From positions 12,728,001-12,792,000 of the forward strand of contig NC_058494.1 of the NCBI RefSeq assembly GCF_020382885.2: 64,000 nt of DNA, read 5' to 3'. Position 1 is the first letter of the stretch. Every line of letters starts with the position of its first letter. Shown here in pieces: positions 50,101 through 63,591 of the stretch. The translations under genes and the position numbers were made by a program. The notes under the pieces are model-generated. The model had not been told where the DNA came from. It searched no databases and saw only the letters and a list, made by a program, of their open reading frames with translations. Source of the DNA: Scatophagus argus (taxonomy: Eukaryota; Chordata; Actinopteri; Scatophagidae).

Positions 50101-52370
50101 TCATTGATACCCAACCAGGGTGTCCAAGAACCACGAAATGTTCATTCAACCACGTTATCAACCAGGGCTAAAATTCACAAGTTGCTAAGCTACCTGCCAG
50201 ATGACCTCATGTATGTTTTAGCTCTCATTGCTTTAGTCTAATTCTATTGTACTGAAACGTGTTATTCTGTAAGTCGCAAAAAAAAAAACTGTGGGAGAAG
50301 GTTTAATCGGTTTCACAGTTTCTGAGCAAAACAGAATGATGGGCTTCATAATTCCTGCCAGCTCTGCACATTTCTGCTCAGTTGGGCCAACAGAAATACT
50401 AAAACTAGTACTACTACTACTGCTACTGCGACTACTAATAATAACAATACTAATAATAACAATGGCTGGTCCTTAAAAAGTTTGGAACTATACAATAATC
50501 TATGGTTTTCATATTCATATAATTTTTAACATTAACTGTTTAGCTTAAATGTGAGAAATCACACACTTTAATCCATGACCAACAAGAGTTTGTGTTAGTC
50601 TGATGTGCTGCTGTTGACAATGTATTGTAGGTTGGAGCTGTGTGGCAGAAGCTGTAACTTATACAGTCAATCTGACCCTCTAAACCAGCACAACAGTACT
50701 AAATCTGTGAAAATACATATCTTTTCCTGATATCACCTGCTCTCCTCTGCTAATTCAACACCGCAGACCCCCACCTGGTACTTTGTGTTTTCCCCACCAG
50801 CCAGGAGCCCCTTCTCAGCCTCCAGCTCCAAAACCTCATGGAGCAGATCCTCCTTTTGGGCATACAACCTCTCTGTTCCGAATCTGAGCAAACAAAACAA
50901 CATATTAAACTCAGGGAACAGTACAGTCAGCCTTTAATTTCTCCTGAAATGTGCTTCCTAGCCAATGAACCAACCTTCGCAAACTGGGAAAGTCTTGTTT
51001 CTTGTAGTAGTCCAGCAGCAGCATGGTCCTCTCCCTGCACCTCCTGGCATCCACCTCAAAGTTTTCATCTTGGAGGGCTGCGGTGATGATCTCCCCTACG
51101 CGGGCCCAGATTCGCCCTGATAATGATGAATGAGTTCACTCACGTTTGCATTGTAAATTCTGTAGTCACGCTCGTGAAAACACAGGGATGTCCACGTGGA
51201 GAGGACATGTCTCTTTTTCAAAGCACATCATGTTTTCCCTTTCATCACAGGACTCTTCTTTTTCCTTTAAGATTTACTGATTTGATCTACAAAGAATACC
51301 CTTACTTTGTGATACAACAGCAGACTGCAAAGTTGTTTTTTTGGGTTTAGTTTTTCTTGGATTAAACATGATTGTACAGTAGCTCCACTGCACATATTCT
51401 GACAATTATTGCTCTTTATCTGACATGCAGGAGCTGCAGCTCTCTGCGTTTAAAAGCAGAACTAACCTGGCTCTTTGGAGGCGAAGGGGTTCTGGGCGAT
51501 AACTTCCCGCAGAAGGATGATGTCATGCCGCGCTGAAAAACGCACCTGACGCTTCCGTGGGGTTGTGGAAGGACCAGCGATGGAAAAACCTGAAGTTGGG
51601 AACAGAATGGAACTGATACAGCCTAGAAATATGTTAAAAGATAGTGAAGTGAGGCAGGACGATGTGTCTCAGTATTGCTCTGACCTGTGACCTTCATGAA
51701 AAGCAAATAAATACATATCCCATAAATGCATTAAAATAGTAATCATTATCATGACTAGCATTTGAAATTCAAGTCCAACTTGGACATTTCAAGGCTAACC
51801 CCCAATGTAACCTAGGAAACCCGGTGTCTTTATTGGACCAAAACCATTACATGTCCTGGAGCAAAGTCTACAAGTATTAAACTGATCTCTGTGTTAGATG
51901 AGTTTGGGGTCTTTTATGATTGTAGTCGCAAATACTTTTACTCAGTGGCTTCTTTTACAATCACTGTCTACTGTAATTACGTGTTATCATTATGCATGAA
52001 ACTAAAAAGAAATGATGGGTGGCGTGTTTTTGATGCGAGGAGATGACAGAAGCAGAACTGCTGTTTGACAGGTGACAGCAGCTCTGTCACAGCGGTCCAA
52101 GAGCAAGCAGTCGGTAGCCCGCAGCTACTAACCCGCACAGAAACGAGACAAATAGCCTGTAAAGCACTGGTAGAACCAACAGAGGCTGCAGCACGTTCAA
52201 AGACGAATCTATGCGTCAGATGAGGAGGAGGAGGAGGAGCACGGATCGAGAAGAGCACCAAAAAGCCGTTTAGGAGATATTAACATGAGTGGTTAAAAGG
52301 CGCCTTAGACGTGCAGGTGGTAATGTATCTCACCGTTGTTGATCGGTACTTCCACCACCACCCGGTCCAT
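47140..52370 (-). CDS. Myb/SANT-like and coiled-coil protein, function unknown
   Basis: A seven-exon gene with GT-AG borders and consistent phases: 52370-52334, 51589-51467, 51116-50975, 50883-50775, 49705-49615, 48052-47864, 47267-47140; 819 nt, 272 residues. The start is MDRVVVEVPINNG; the ATG has A at -3 and G at +4. Residues about 20-105 look like a Myb/SANT-type helical DNA-binding domain: basic RKRQVRFSARHDIILLREVI, then RIWARVGEII, then a CRERTMLLLDYYKKQD helix. A third part has LYAQKEDLLHEVLELEAEKG. Next comes an acidic linker and a cysteine cluster CQCCC (190-194). A long charged coiled coil (about 200-270) is rich in Glu and Arg. Similar domains (RF...LLREV...NPF...R..RER...LL) occur in accessory proteins linked to transposons in invertebrates, so domestication is possible. 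Exon 6 has a CAGCAG tandem acceptor. Nuclear location is inferred only. I cannot give a gene symbol. Confidence 0.85.
48420..48965 (+). mobile_element. Degraded LINE 3' end
   Basis: Located in an intron of the Myb-like gene, on the opposite strand. Strings such as LLPAGRQ (near 48685-48705) recall the C-terminal 'LLPSGRRYR' motif of L2/Maui-type reverse transcriptases. The segment closes with 'cggggaagaataaagtaatc' and 'ttgactcttgac', a typical LINE tail with short terminal repeats. Stops and shifts interrupt every frame, so the copy is dead. Confidence 0.4.
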
Positions 52371-52520
52371 GTTTCTGTTTGGTGCATCCGGGAACCGCAT
52401 GACGCGCGCTGTACACGTCCACTCACCAGTACAGGTTCCCAACTGACGTGTAACTCAACTTGGCGGAGAGTCAGAATCTGGCAAAGCGGAGGTACACGCT
52501 ACACTTTTAATTGCGCTTGC
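52371..52520 (-). promoter_or_regulatory. Promoter and leader of the Myb-like gene
   Basis: A short CpG-containing region (GACGCGCGC near 52400 and TGACGTGT near 52445) directly upstream of the ATG at 52370. No TATA box is visible. Placement rests mainly on the position of the start codon. Confidence 0.35.
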
Positions 52521-54948
52521 TTTAAATGACCACAAGAGGGAGCCAGAGAACTTCTATTTAATATTGCTGCTCAGAGCGCTCACAGCCCACAGCCACTATA
52601 GCAGGGACACAATCACAAAGCAGTCTTTCCAAAGCACGCTGCAATTCTGGTCCATCCGCTACATTTCAGAGGAAAATGTTTTTACTGGGAAGTTTACAGC
52701 AAATTAATTTGATCTTTTATGTTTCATTTTTCATGATATAATATTTCGTGGTTGCAGCTTCTTAAATGTGATCATTTCTTGTTTTTCCTTTAAAGTATTT
52801 GAATAATTTTAAGGTTTCAACAATCACTGTGAAAATCTAACCTTGGACATTGATAGCATTTCTCTTTATTTTCCGAATATTTATAAAATGAAACAAACAA
52901 TCATTGGGAAAAGTGCTTTCATATGAATGCATAAGTAGTAACAAGGATTGTTACCATGGTCCATTGTCCTGATTTTACAGCATACTTGTAAGTGACAATT
53001 TCAGTATAGTCCTATCACTTCCAAAAGCTTATTTTTAGTGTGGTGTTAGTATTGCATACCTCCACCACTGTTAGTAGCATCTAGTTCTTAATTATTTTTT
53101 TCTCCAGTCCTCCAAACAAAGAAATTTGAGTTAATTCCACCATTGTGCTTTTTGTTATAAGTGAAAATGCATAACCAGCACAAATGATTTGTGACTGTCA
53201 TCACAAGCCACAGCCATCAGTAACAAGTCAAGCTTTGACTCCCCTTACAGCACCTCAGATAAAACTTTGGTTGTTTATCCAAAGCTATGACAGGGATGCA
53301 CTTTTCTTATTGTGTGTGTGGTGTCTTGCAAACTGCATTATTCCCAATGGTGTGGTCAAATGGCTGGGCTACATACAACCAAAGGGAAAAAAACATAGAG
53401 AATAACATTGACATCAGTTACTTGGTGAGATAAAGATGACTGATAACCCTGACATGGCTAAAAACTTCATAACAATTTCTAATATTTGTACATGTAAGAG
53501 CCAGATATCCATTTGTCTCTGTGTCTATGTTTGCTGTTGTACACTTTTTGCACACTGGGTGGCAGTTACCTTTCATGGGACTGCATTTAAAGAGGAAGTG
53601 TAATGCAGCCAGATGTGTTACATGCCAGGTGGCAGTGAACGGTTAAACCAAAGGCTACAGTTACTGGAAGTGAGGAAATCAGTCTAATAATTTTTGCTAC
53701 CTGTGTTTTTGAAAATGAGCAGCATAAATGCAACCTTTAGAGTTTGTATCTAATAGAAAAATCACATCTGAACTGCCAGTATTTCCTTTATATTTATCAC
53801 TATGTGGTTCAAACTGGCTTCAAAGACACTTGTGAGCAGTGTTAGAAGTTTGTAAGTGAGCATTATGTGTTCCCTAAAAACCTCATTTGTGTGATAAACT
53901 TCTCAGCTTCACACTGAAAAAGACTCGTGTTAAATGCCTGGAATGCCATTGACATCCTCTGCTTTCTGCACCTATTGATCTTCTCAAGCCAACGAGGAGT
54001 TACTTTCAGCTCCCCATCTTTCATGCACTTGCCAAGGTGTTAATGAAATGCTGTGCTCCGATTGCTGCGGAGGGCTGAGGTGTGGATATGGGGTGTGTTA
54101 TTTGGGCTGTTTGTTTTGTTGTGGAATATACTGCTCATGCACTATACAGTATATGCAGCACAGTATATGCAGCTCAGAAGAAAGGGAACAAGCATTATCA
54201 ATGAACAGACTCTGCCTGTTGTAAATGGCTTGTAGGCTAATAAATGCTGCAGAGGTGTGTAATAGTAATGACTGAAAAGCTTCTTAGCACCTTCATGTTC
54301 ACAAAACTGTACTGACTTTGCTTTTGTGCAATGTGATGATGCAACAAAATAAAAAAAACACTTCATTGTATTTAGCTTATTATTTTTTTCATTCATAACG
54401 TGTACCACATCCATAATGTGTCTTCTGCCGTGGCTGAACGTGACATGCTGCATCCTTACATTCTGCGCTGCATTAATTGTTGGTGATTCTGCGGCCATGT
54501 AATGTCAAACGCACCAAAGCAACATAAGATGTGATGAATGGCAATACAAAATAACCTTCAGTTCTTACAGCAGGCAATCGTAAGTGAAGGCTGCAAAATC
54601 GGGAGTCAGATTATTTCTTTATTTAATTTATAAAGAAGCGCAAGGAGAAACACATAAGCAAAGATGATGTGCCAATGTTTCTAATGATGATAGCACTCTG
54701 GTCATGAAACAAAGCACAGAGGCCTTCAGGTGCTCACACACTCACACTCTGTCTTTGCTACTTTGGCATTTTTCTGAGCAGACCCACATTTTCCTGACGT
54801 TGCTGCTGACATAATGAGAGGGAGATAAGCAGGGAAGCAGACCCAGGACCTGGCAACTAGCTGCATGGTAATCATTTGATTATTTGGTTTAAAATGCTGC
54901 AGGAGTCTTTTAAGGATACATTGGGATGGAGGACAGGAATGGAAACAG

Positions 54949-54971
54949 AGAGAGAGAGAGAGAGAGAGAGC
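54949..54971. repeat. (GA)n microsatellite
   Basis: An uninterrupted AG run of about 11 units. Confidence 0.85.
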
Positions 54972-55970
54972 ATGGAGGGATGAACGTCAGGGATGAGTCA
55001 GAGAGTTTTTGTTGGGGGGTTAAGAGGGAGGAAATCAGTTTTGTTTCCTGAATTGGTGACTTTGGGGCAGAGTTAATGGAACGTGGCAACCTTCCAAGTA
55101 CAGGCACTAGTACTGCCCACGCTCTCATTACCGGTGACTGTTATGTTGAGAGTTGCTGTTATTTAGAAACCCCTTGACTGAAGAGAGAGACACAGGATGT
55201 GAATGAGAGACAGCAGGAAATGTAGTTTGTTGATTTAAAACAGAACCACACGAGAGATGGAAAGTGGCAAGAAAAAATGTGGAAGGTGGATCAAATCCCT
55301 TTTATTGAATGCGATCATCAGCAGCAGCAGCTGCTGCGCACTTGAGAGCACAAATCATCACTGTGGATGTGTGCATGCAAGAATAGAGAGCGGGCGGGCT
55401 CCAGCTGCCTACACACCAGCAGCCGGTCTCCTCAGTGCTCAGATGTCACTGGATTGTTAATTAGCCAGGACACACAGTCCTGGTCCTGCTAGGATCAAAG
55501 AGGTTTTCCAGTAAGTGCTTCGAAACGGATCGACCTCCTCAAGATCAACATGAGGAGTTTTTCCTCAGCAATCTGAAGGCATCAAATGGCCCCTTCCCCA
55601 CTCTTTTGCAGAGTTGGAAAAAGCACATTTCTGCCCCTGCTGATTTCTGTGTGCTGTATCCACTCAGTTGTTGATGTCGCTCAGTTGTAGTTTGTTGAAG
55701 AGAAAACTACACTGTGGCATACTCACTTGTTTTGTTGTTGTTGTTTTTTTTTTTTTTTTGGTGATTTACAGTCAGTTTCCAGTTTATTAGGTGTAGCTAA
55801 AACTATTGCTGCCTAAAACAACAGTCGTGCAATAAATCCTCCCTCCATGTAGGTCATAATGTTCTGTTTTGGTTGAAAGTGATTTAGAGAGACGTTGATT
55901 TAAGTTTATTAAAGGTTTATGGTGTGTATGGTTTGGAAAACAAGTGAAAACTAGGCCATGCAACAAAATC

Positions 55971-56208
55971 TTTGATCAGAACCGCCTGATTTTACAGTTT
56001 GATCTGAGTTTTATGAGGCTCAGTTTCAAAGCAGGACACAAAATGGCGGCCGACTCCTCGTAAACTTTCAATTTAGAGCTAAACAATACACTAAAATATG
56101 GTTATATGTTTAAATATGAAACATTTTAAGCAAGACACATGTTATGTAGTATAGTATGTAGTATAAGACATATTTGATCAGCATTGCCTAATTTTACAGT
56201 TTGATCTG
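55971..56208. repeat. Direct repeat pair, 36 nt each
   Basis: The sequences at about 55971-56006 and 56173-56208 match at about 32 of 36 positions, sharing 'tttgatcag', 'gcct' and 'attttacagtttgatctg'. They lie about 200 nt apart in the same orientation. They could be an old tandem duplication or two pieces of one dispersed repeat. Confidence 0.65.
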
Positions 56209-58219
56209 TCTTAAGCAGTGTGTATTTAGATGCAATTTCTTTTTCTTTTTTTATTCCGGATGTTCGAATCAGCACACTCTACCCAGTTGATGGAAACAGA
56301 GTGTAACGAGTTGACAGTTCAGTCTGTTATCAGGCAGCAAAACATAACACAATACATGTTATGCTTTCTCATCTTGCCTTGGATACTGCAAGCACAAACT
56401 TGCACCACTTCTTCCTAAGTGTAAGAACATTAGAAAACAGTATTAGAAAACAGATAAAAAATTAGAAGTATTTCTAGTGACAATGGATGACATATCAAAT
56501 CGTTTGTTCCTGAGCCTCAACTGCTACGTGAGTAGGTGACAAATAATAATGTGGTTATTGTGTGATCATGTGTACAGTTTCTGGTTCTTGATTCATATTT
56601 TGAGCTTGCAGTATCCATGGCAATGAGAGGCGTGAGAAGGTGTTTATTTGCCCTTCTTATTCAGTGTTGCTCTTGAAAAGTCACACAGACATACTGATTA
56701 TTTTAGACAGTCTTACGTAAAACTATAGTCTCAGGGCTGGGTTTCCAATTTTGCATTCAGCAAGTGTCTCCTTGAAGGACAGTTCAGCAGACGAAGAGGA
56801 TGTTTTCTCACATGCAGCTTCCTCTTATTACATCCAGTTAGAAAAATAATCCTTTCAAACCATTAAAGCACCCTGCTGCTCCTGAGAAGTCTCAGTTAAA
56901 TTCAACATCAAAGATAAAATGTGAGCTTTAAATTCAGTTTTGAAAAAAATAAAACAACCATTTCTGTTCTTTCTCTTATCTGTATGGCCAGAAACTTGCA
57001 TCAGTTACTTTGTTAATATCCCTGAAAGCTGACAACTGACAGCTTTCTCACTACAAGCTGAGAACACATTCACAAAAGTTTTGAGGCTTGTGTATTGATA
57101 TATCATGTCCAAATTATAGGAGAAGGATGGGAAAAATCAAAAATCTGTCATTTCAGCAAAAGATCACAAAAAATCTACATTAAAGGCACAATGGCTAGTA
57201 CCAGCAGGTGATTTGTTTAGCATAGCATCAAGACAGGAAACAGGGGGAAACAACAATCCTGTTTGCCTTCCAGCACTTTTAAAGCTTGTAATATGTTGCA
57301 TCTGATCATAACCCGTGACACAAACACAAATGTAAAATATGCTGGAAATATTTCTTCCAAAAAAGCAGCAACAGCCGAAGATGTATTAGAAGGACTGGAT
57401 ACTAGATCCACTTGAAAGGTTTTCTTCTAGCTTCTGGGTTTGCTTGTATGTTGTGTTGCCCACCCATTTTGTTGCCACATATTGATCACCTATCTAACTC
57501 TCAGCACTACGCGATAACATTTTTTTTCACTTTAAAATACATAAGTGTGCAACTAACTTTCAAATTTTGTGTCTAAAAACAAGAGCACTGATTTAAACAC
57601 ATTTGACTGCCCACATGTGAGAAGAATAAGAATATGCATAACTGTAATAAAGAGGCTCAGTGTTGACATAAGATTTCATTTATTACATTTTCAGGAAACC
57701 TGCACGCTGAACATGGGAAACAGCTCTTTATAGTCTTTCTCCAGCAGTTTTACAACACATGCAGACTCGCATTAGAATTCAGCAGGACTTATTAGCGAGC
57801 AAAACCGAACGAAACAAGAAGCGACTAGAGACACAAAGCAGTGACAGCCAACGTACTTCTCGTTATCGCCCTCATGTTCCCAGGCAAGCATACATGCACA
57901 GGTACACTTACTGCATGCATACACACACATTTTCTTTCTCATTCATTTCTCCCACATATGTGCAACCCCATTTATGCTGTCCAGTCCTATGCACAGTGAG
58001 CTGCCCTCGCAGGAACTCACAATGTTTTCACTAAGGATGACTCATACTGACAGATTAGGAACCACTGCCCTCCACACACTCCCCCACGCTCCTTCTCGCT
58101 TTCTCTTCATCTCCCCTGCTTCAGCCTCTTCAGCCTTTTCTCTCCCTCTCCTGTGACACTGTGTCTCTCCTAAGAGGCTATGTGGCCTCCTCCAAGTCAC
58201 TTAAGAGTCTTCCTCAGGA

Positions 58220-58296
58220 AGTTCTTGAATCCTCTCTTGAGAATTCAAGAACTCCATCCATTCTCTAGCAGAGCACAGCTAGAGGATGGATGGAGT
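58220..58296. repeat. Two adjacent inverted repeats (hairpins)
   Basis: The first hairpin has 11-bp arms, 58220-58230 (agttcttgaat) and 58243-58253. The second has 19-bp arms, 58251-58269 and 58278-58296, with one mismatch (G-U in one RNA strand) and an 8-nt loop. The arms share three bases, so the two folds abut. The long stem is stable but short for a pre-miRNA, and the loop is tight. Confidence 0.7.
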
Positions 58297-60637
58297 GAAC
58301 AGCTGGTCTTATGTCAAAATGTGAAGAAATGTGAAATGTAAAAGAGAAACATGCCACACACTCAAAGTTCCAACTCAAAAATAATTAGTGGTTTAGATGA
58401 AGGATTTTATCGAGGCAAAGAGTTGTATTTACTCACTGTGAACTGATTATTTGGCCTCAGATGATAGATTTTGTCATTCCAAAGTATTTGTAAGTTAGCA
58501 CCTTTTAATCTAATCATTAGTACAGCAGTTATGTTATGGAAAATTCATCACATTAAAAAAAAATAATGTGATTTTTTTCCCTTTTTTCCCCCATGTTTCT
58601 TACATACAGCCTTTCAAGCCTTACTGGTTCACATTTAATTCCCCCGTGAGCTTCATATGACAGCAGCAGACTTGGTTGCTGGGTGATGTGTGACCAAAAG
58701 GCTCTATAACAGTGTTGAGACTGAATATCAACAGATCCAGATACTGAGCAAAAGAGACAGCTGTGTCAATCCCAAGGGCTAGTTGGGGGGAAGTGTTAAT
58801 GAGACAATGAGGATAATGTATAATATGTAATGATTAAAAGAGACTTAGAAGAAAGATTTATCTAAAAGCTGTGTATCTCCAGCGTGTCTACTTTCCAGTC
58901 AGGCACGACAGCCTTGTGTTTTAGTTAATCCCCAAGCAATTGTTAGTTTATCTAAAAGGCCACTAAAGGGACTCAGTTGCTTATATATGTTTGCTTTTTT
59001 TTCAATACTAAGTAGACTATTATCTCCAGTCTGAAAAAATAACCACAATTACAACAGCACCATTACTCTGTCTCCTGTTTACCTTTCATTCAGTAACCAT
59101 GATATCTACAGTATTTGCTTTTGTCACATCCGTGAAGTCTCACCTCGCCATCTCATTGTAAAGATATGGGCTATACAAGGTTGCTATGGTGACAGTTCTT
59201 CTTGGCAACACAGAGATGTGCTCAGTAGTGTGATTGGCCATCCCTGTGGCCAATGTAAAGGACATGGAATCACCCTCTATAGGTACGCTACATACCATAG
59301 TATATGATAAAATAAACAGTGGTGTTTATTCCTACTGTTAGTGGGCTGAAGAGGTTTTATATGAAAGATAAAGTACCCACTCAAATCCTTTCAAGTGTAC
59401 CTCAGTGATGTGTGATGACTGTCTTTAGTGATCTGCAGTGTGACCTTTGTGCTGACTGACTTAACTTGTATATAACTGATACCAGTGGATTAACAATGAC
59501 TCATTCAGGTGCAAGCAGCCTGTATGTACTGATACTGCACTTCAGTATGATCCTGTGCACACACAGTACCACATGTACGCTCATGTACTGTACGTGTCCC
59601 CACACAGCTCTGCAGTCACTGTCTTTTCATACTGCTGTCAACTCCTTGCTGTACGATCTGTTCTCATAGGAAATGCATAATGAAATACTGAAGCAGGGTG
59701 ACTGCTCAGTCTTGTCAAAAAGTGAAACACTGCGACTGGTGAGGATTAGCAGAGAGAAAAAAAACCCTCAAAATTTGTGAGATGTTCCTCAGTGTTTCTT
59801 TGCAATTAAGACAAACAGAAAGAGCACCGTAAACCGCAATGCACGATATGTACGTTTTATATCATCACTGATGGAGAAACACTGAAACAAACAAAAAAGC
59901 AATTAAGTCAGTTAACTATTGTTAAAGATGAATTGAGCATGATGAGACGTCCATTCTTTCTTCAAAAACCACCAAATTTTCCAACCAGCACTTTTCAAAA
60001 GGTCATACTAGTTTGGATCTGGAGTCAACTTCATCCTTGCAGAGCTCCTGATTAATGTCAGTTTCATTAGCATTATCTCCTTAATGCTGATTATTAAGTT
60101 CCTGCAGTGCGTCTAGACCAACCCTGCTGACTCCTGCAAATAGCTACTTTCTTTTTAATAAGTGAGATCCCAGCTATCATAGTTCAGTTAAGTTTTTAAA
60201 ATATAAATCTGTAGGCGTGTCAGTCCAGTTAACGTGAACACTATACATGCCTGGCTTGTGCTTTGCTGTTTCTGTCCTTCAAATGCTGTGCTGTCTGTCT
60301 GAAAAGAGAAATAAATGTACCACATTTGGTAGTTCCCTTAGGAAACTGTACATCAGATGAATTTGGTTGAGCAGTGACGATTAAAAATGAAAACAGGAGA
60401 GGACAGACATCAAAGAGACAAAATTGATCCAACGCTAGACAAATTTGAGTCTTGGCATGGAAAACACCACACGATCTTTGCAACATCCTTTGTTCTCCCT
60501 TTGAGAAATTCTCAACCAAAGTGCTCCATCCTTGCTTCAAAGTCTTTCTCGGACTGAAAAGCTGAAACTGGAAAAAATAACTCCCTTGGAAATGGCCATT
60601 TAGGTTTGTGGCCCTTGTGCCCCATTCAGGCTGCAGG

Positions 60638-63591
60638 CTACATGATGGAGCACGTGAAGCCACAGCACTCCTTCAGCAGGGTGAGGCCTGTCTTGGTGAG
60701 GGGAGACGAGGTCTGCTGAGCCCTGGAGGGAACCCGTCTGCTTGGTACACCTGAAACACAGAAAACTGGAATTACCGCCTCATGGCCTCCAAACGCTAAT
60801 CAAGTTGCACGTTACTTGACATATATTAGTCACTACAGTCTGTCAAAGACTCATATAGCATCTGGAATGACTCGCAGAGAGCTTTATCACATGGTACAAC
60901 CACAGTCACCTGAAGAGCTAGGAGACTACAGTGCTTCAAATATGGATGTTGCTGCAAAGAGGCTACAAATTCTAAAACGTGGATGCTTCTTCAACCCAGC
61001 TTTTTTTTGTTTTCTTTTCAGACAGATCTAATGCACAGCCTCAGTACTCTCTATTTGATTTTACAGTGAATCAATAGCTGTTAAGCTTCATCAAAGCCCT
61101 CAGGTGGAAATCACCTCGAATAATAAAAATATTTGGAAGGGGAAACATATTTACTACTGCCTGTTTCCTCCTCAGTTCTAAAATCTCACTATTATTTGTT
61201 GATACTCTGATGGGGTATGGCTTTACAGCTCCTGTTCCGCTTAATTACCTGTCTTCTTCATATTTCTTGGGAATTTGGACTTCAGAAAATCTGCCATTTC
61301 TTTATCTTCTTCGTTCTCCCTGTAGAAATTGAGAAAGACTTATATAAAGCACATGCAAATACATGAATTCATAAAGCACTTGGACCATAACTTAAAGTCT
61401 TCCAATCTGATAATTACTTGTATTCCCTTGCAAGGTTCTATACCACTAAAAATAATATATTACTTTGAAAATGAAAACTAAAATGTAAAAACTCCTGGAA
61501 GAATTTTCTGGTGAAGGACAAGAAAAAATAAAGAGACTTGAAAAAAAGGAAAAAATAAAGAGACTTGTGCTCTATATTTATGAGCATAGACAGCATGGCC
61601 TTAAGCTCTGTCGGAGCCTCTCCTCTGTGTGATCCATTAGCACACTGTTGGTCTCCTGCTTCCTGCCTCTCACCTTCCCAGCAGCCTTTTCACAGCATGC
61701 TGTCAGCTGCTAACACAAAGTGTTGATCCCATAAACTAACAGGGTTTGATTCTGCCTGAGAGTTTGTTTATTAATACAGCAGCATCCCAAAACAGGTTTA
61801 CTAAGTGCTTTATTTGGTTAAAACAAACAACAGGAGCTGTGAAAGTTTAAAAACAAAGAAACAGTAAGAATAACAACCATCAATGAAACAATTAAATAAA
61901 ATAAAATTAGAAATTAAACATAGGAAACAGTAGTGAAACATGACAAGGAAATAATTATCTTTCGTCTTTTTCGTAAACGTCTCAAAAACAACTCAGAGAG
62001 AGCAGCTACATCCATTGTTGGAGTCCTCCATAATGCAGAAGGAGTACATTAAATGACATCCCTATTTTTATGAAATGTGCAAGATAACCTGCTTTTCCTC
62101 TAATATATTGTAAAGTGCCCTGCAGCGTATAATAAGTGTGATGAAGGAGTAGCGTCAGATGGACCTGCTGTGGCTGGAGGGTTTGGACAGGATTTGGAGA
62201 GCCTCCCTTTCTCTTCTCCAGCATGAACAAAACAGCAACATCCAGCAGACCTTCAGACCTGCGAGGCTCGGCGCACCTGCAAACTGCTGAACAGGTGTTG
62301 TTTTTTTTGCTTGTTTGTTTGTTTTAACCAATGGCAGCTCATCTTGCAGCACTCACTGACACACGCTGACACATCTTTAATTGAAATGGCTCTCTGCTGC
62401 GCGCTCTGCGGGATCTTCCCTCACAGCACTGTGTCTTATGAAATGTTCCAGTGTTTTAATAGAGCACAATGGGGCAGCTTTGTGGATGATACTGAACTGA
62501 GACACAACATTCCCAGCAATAGACACTATAAGCTTCGCTCCAAACTGAGCCCTTAATGAACGATGCTCATGAAGTGGCATCATCAAAGATCTGCGATCTT
62601 GTACTTGGGTGAAGAATTCCCTGAAGCCTTTTCCGGGAGAGTGCACGAGTACTATGGGTGCACTGCATCTCTTTCTGCTAGATTTGTACGCTCAGTAGGA
62701 TTTCATTTTTCTCATTTTCAATTATTCATTCACAGCCTATAGTGACAGACACCAAAGGACTCCTACCAAGCTGTAATGAAACCACAGAGGCGGAAACGCA
62801 CCTCAGTCGTTCAAACTCCACATCGTCCACCAGGAAATCTCTGGTCTCGACCAGCTTGTGGATCTGCTGCAGCAGCTCTTCTTCCTTCTGCCGGTCTTCA
62901 CTGGACTTGTCATTATCTGCAGCACGAAACATCCGTATATAGTGTTTGTTTGGTAAATATGATGATTAGTTTTCTTTGTGAGAGTTAGAGGAGAAAATCG
63001 ATACCACTCGTGCTCTGAGCATTCAATATGAACCTGGAGCCCAGAAGGTGATCAGCTTAGCTTCAGCATCAACATGAAGACTGGAGGCTGGGGAAAACTG
63101 CTGTCTCTGTGCAGAATTCAAAAACACACGTACCATCACCTCCAAAACACGCTGCATCTTTTGAAAGGTGCTGTCGGACAGATAACCTGTTGATTATGAT
63201 TTTTCACGGTTCTGATTTTACATTTCTGTTTGTGTGAGAATTAAACACATGAGACACAACATGTCAATTAAGGAGCATTGGAGGTGGAGGTAAGCAGATT
63301 TTTTTTAAGCTTGAAGATAGGCAAACTAGTTACTTTTTTTCAGTCTTTATGATAATCTAAGCTAGCATGAAGCTAAGTGTAACCATCCGCTGGTTCTAGT
63401 TTCATATTTAGCGTACAGTCATGACAGTGGCATCAATATCCTCAGCAAATTTTGAGTAAGAAAGCCATTAAACTTACCTCCCATCAAAAAAAAAATCATC
63501 AGCAATAAGGTTCCTACCTGGTATAGACACTAATTTGTGCAGCTCTTTCTTCAAACGAGTGATTTCCTTACAGAGCTGAATGTCATCCATC
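60638..63591 (-). CDS. bmerb1: bMERB domain protein (BMERB1 type), 3' part
   Basis: The last four coding exons of a gene whose 5' exons lie beyond the right edge: 63591-63518, 62916-62802, 61319-61249, 60750-60638. Phases join cleanly, giving at least 123 residues. They begin at MDDIQLCKEITRLKKELHKL, continue through QIHKLVETRDFLVDDVEFER and EEDKEMADFL, and end LLKECCGFTCSIM. This order and wording match human BMERB1 (C16orf45). bMERB domains are helical, bind Rab8-family GTPases and act in membrane and cytoskeletal traffic. The segment between the domain and the tail is short and rich in Ser, Pro and Arg, and diverges from human. The final CSIM forms a CaaX box, preceded by two more cysteines, so prenylation and palmitoylation are predicted. 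It may be bmerb1 itself or a fish paralogue. The upstream helix exon is not seen between 63592 and 64000. Confidence 0.85.

Larger units (their letters stand above)
52521..60637. other. Spacer between the Myb-like and bmerb1-type genes
   Basis: No gene recognised in 8 kb. Open frames are short and without splice context. The segment holds a (GA)n run, a T-rich (GTT)n stretch at 55730-55760, a direct repeat pair and a hairpin pair described separately. The last few hundred bases before 60637 must be 3' UTR of the bmerb1-type gene; an ATTAAA variant signal on its strand lies at 60154-60159. Confidence 0.5.

Noticed and set aside
60241..60663. 140-codon minus-strand frame starting MASRAPSC
   Set aside because: It overlaps the last coding exon and 3' UTR of the bmerb1-type gene in another frame and has no family signal.
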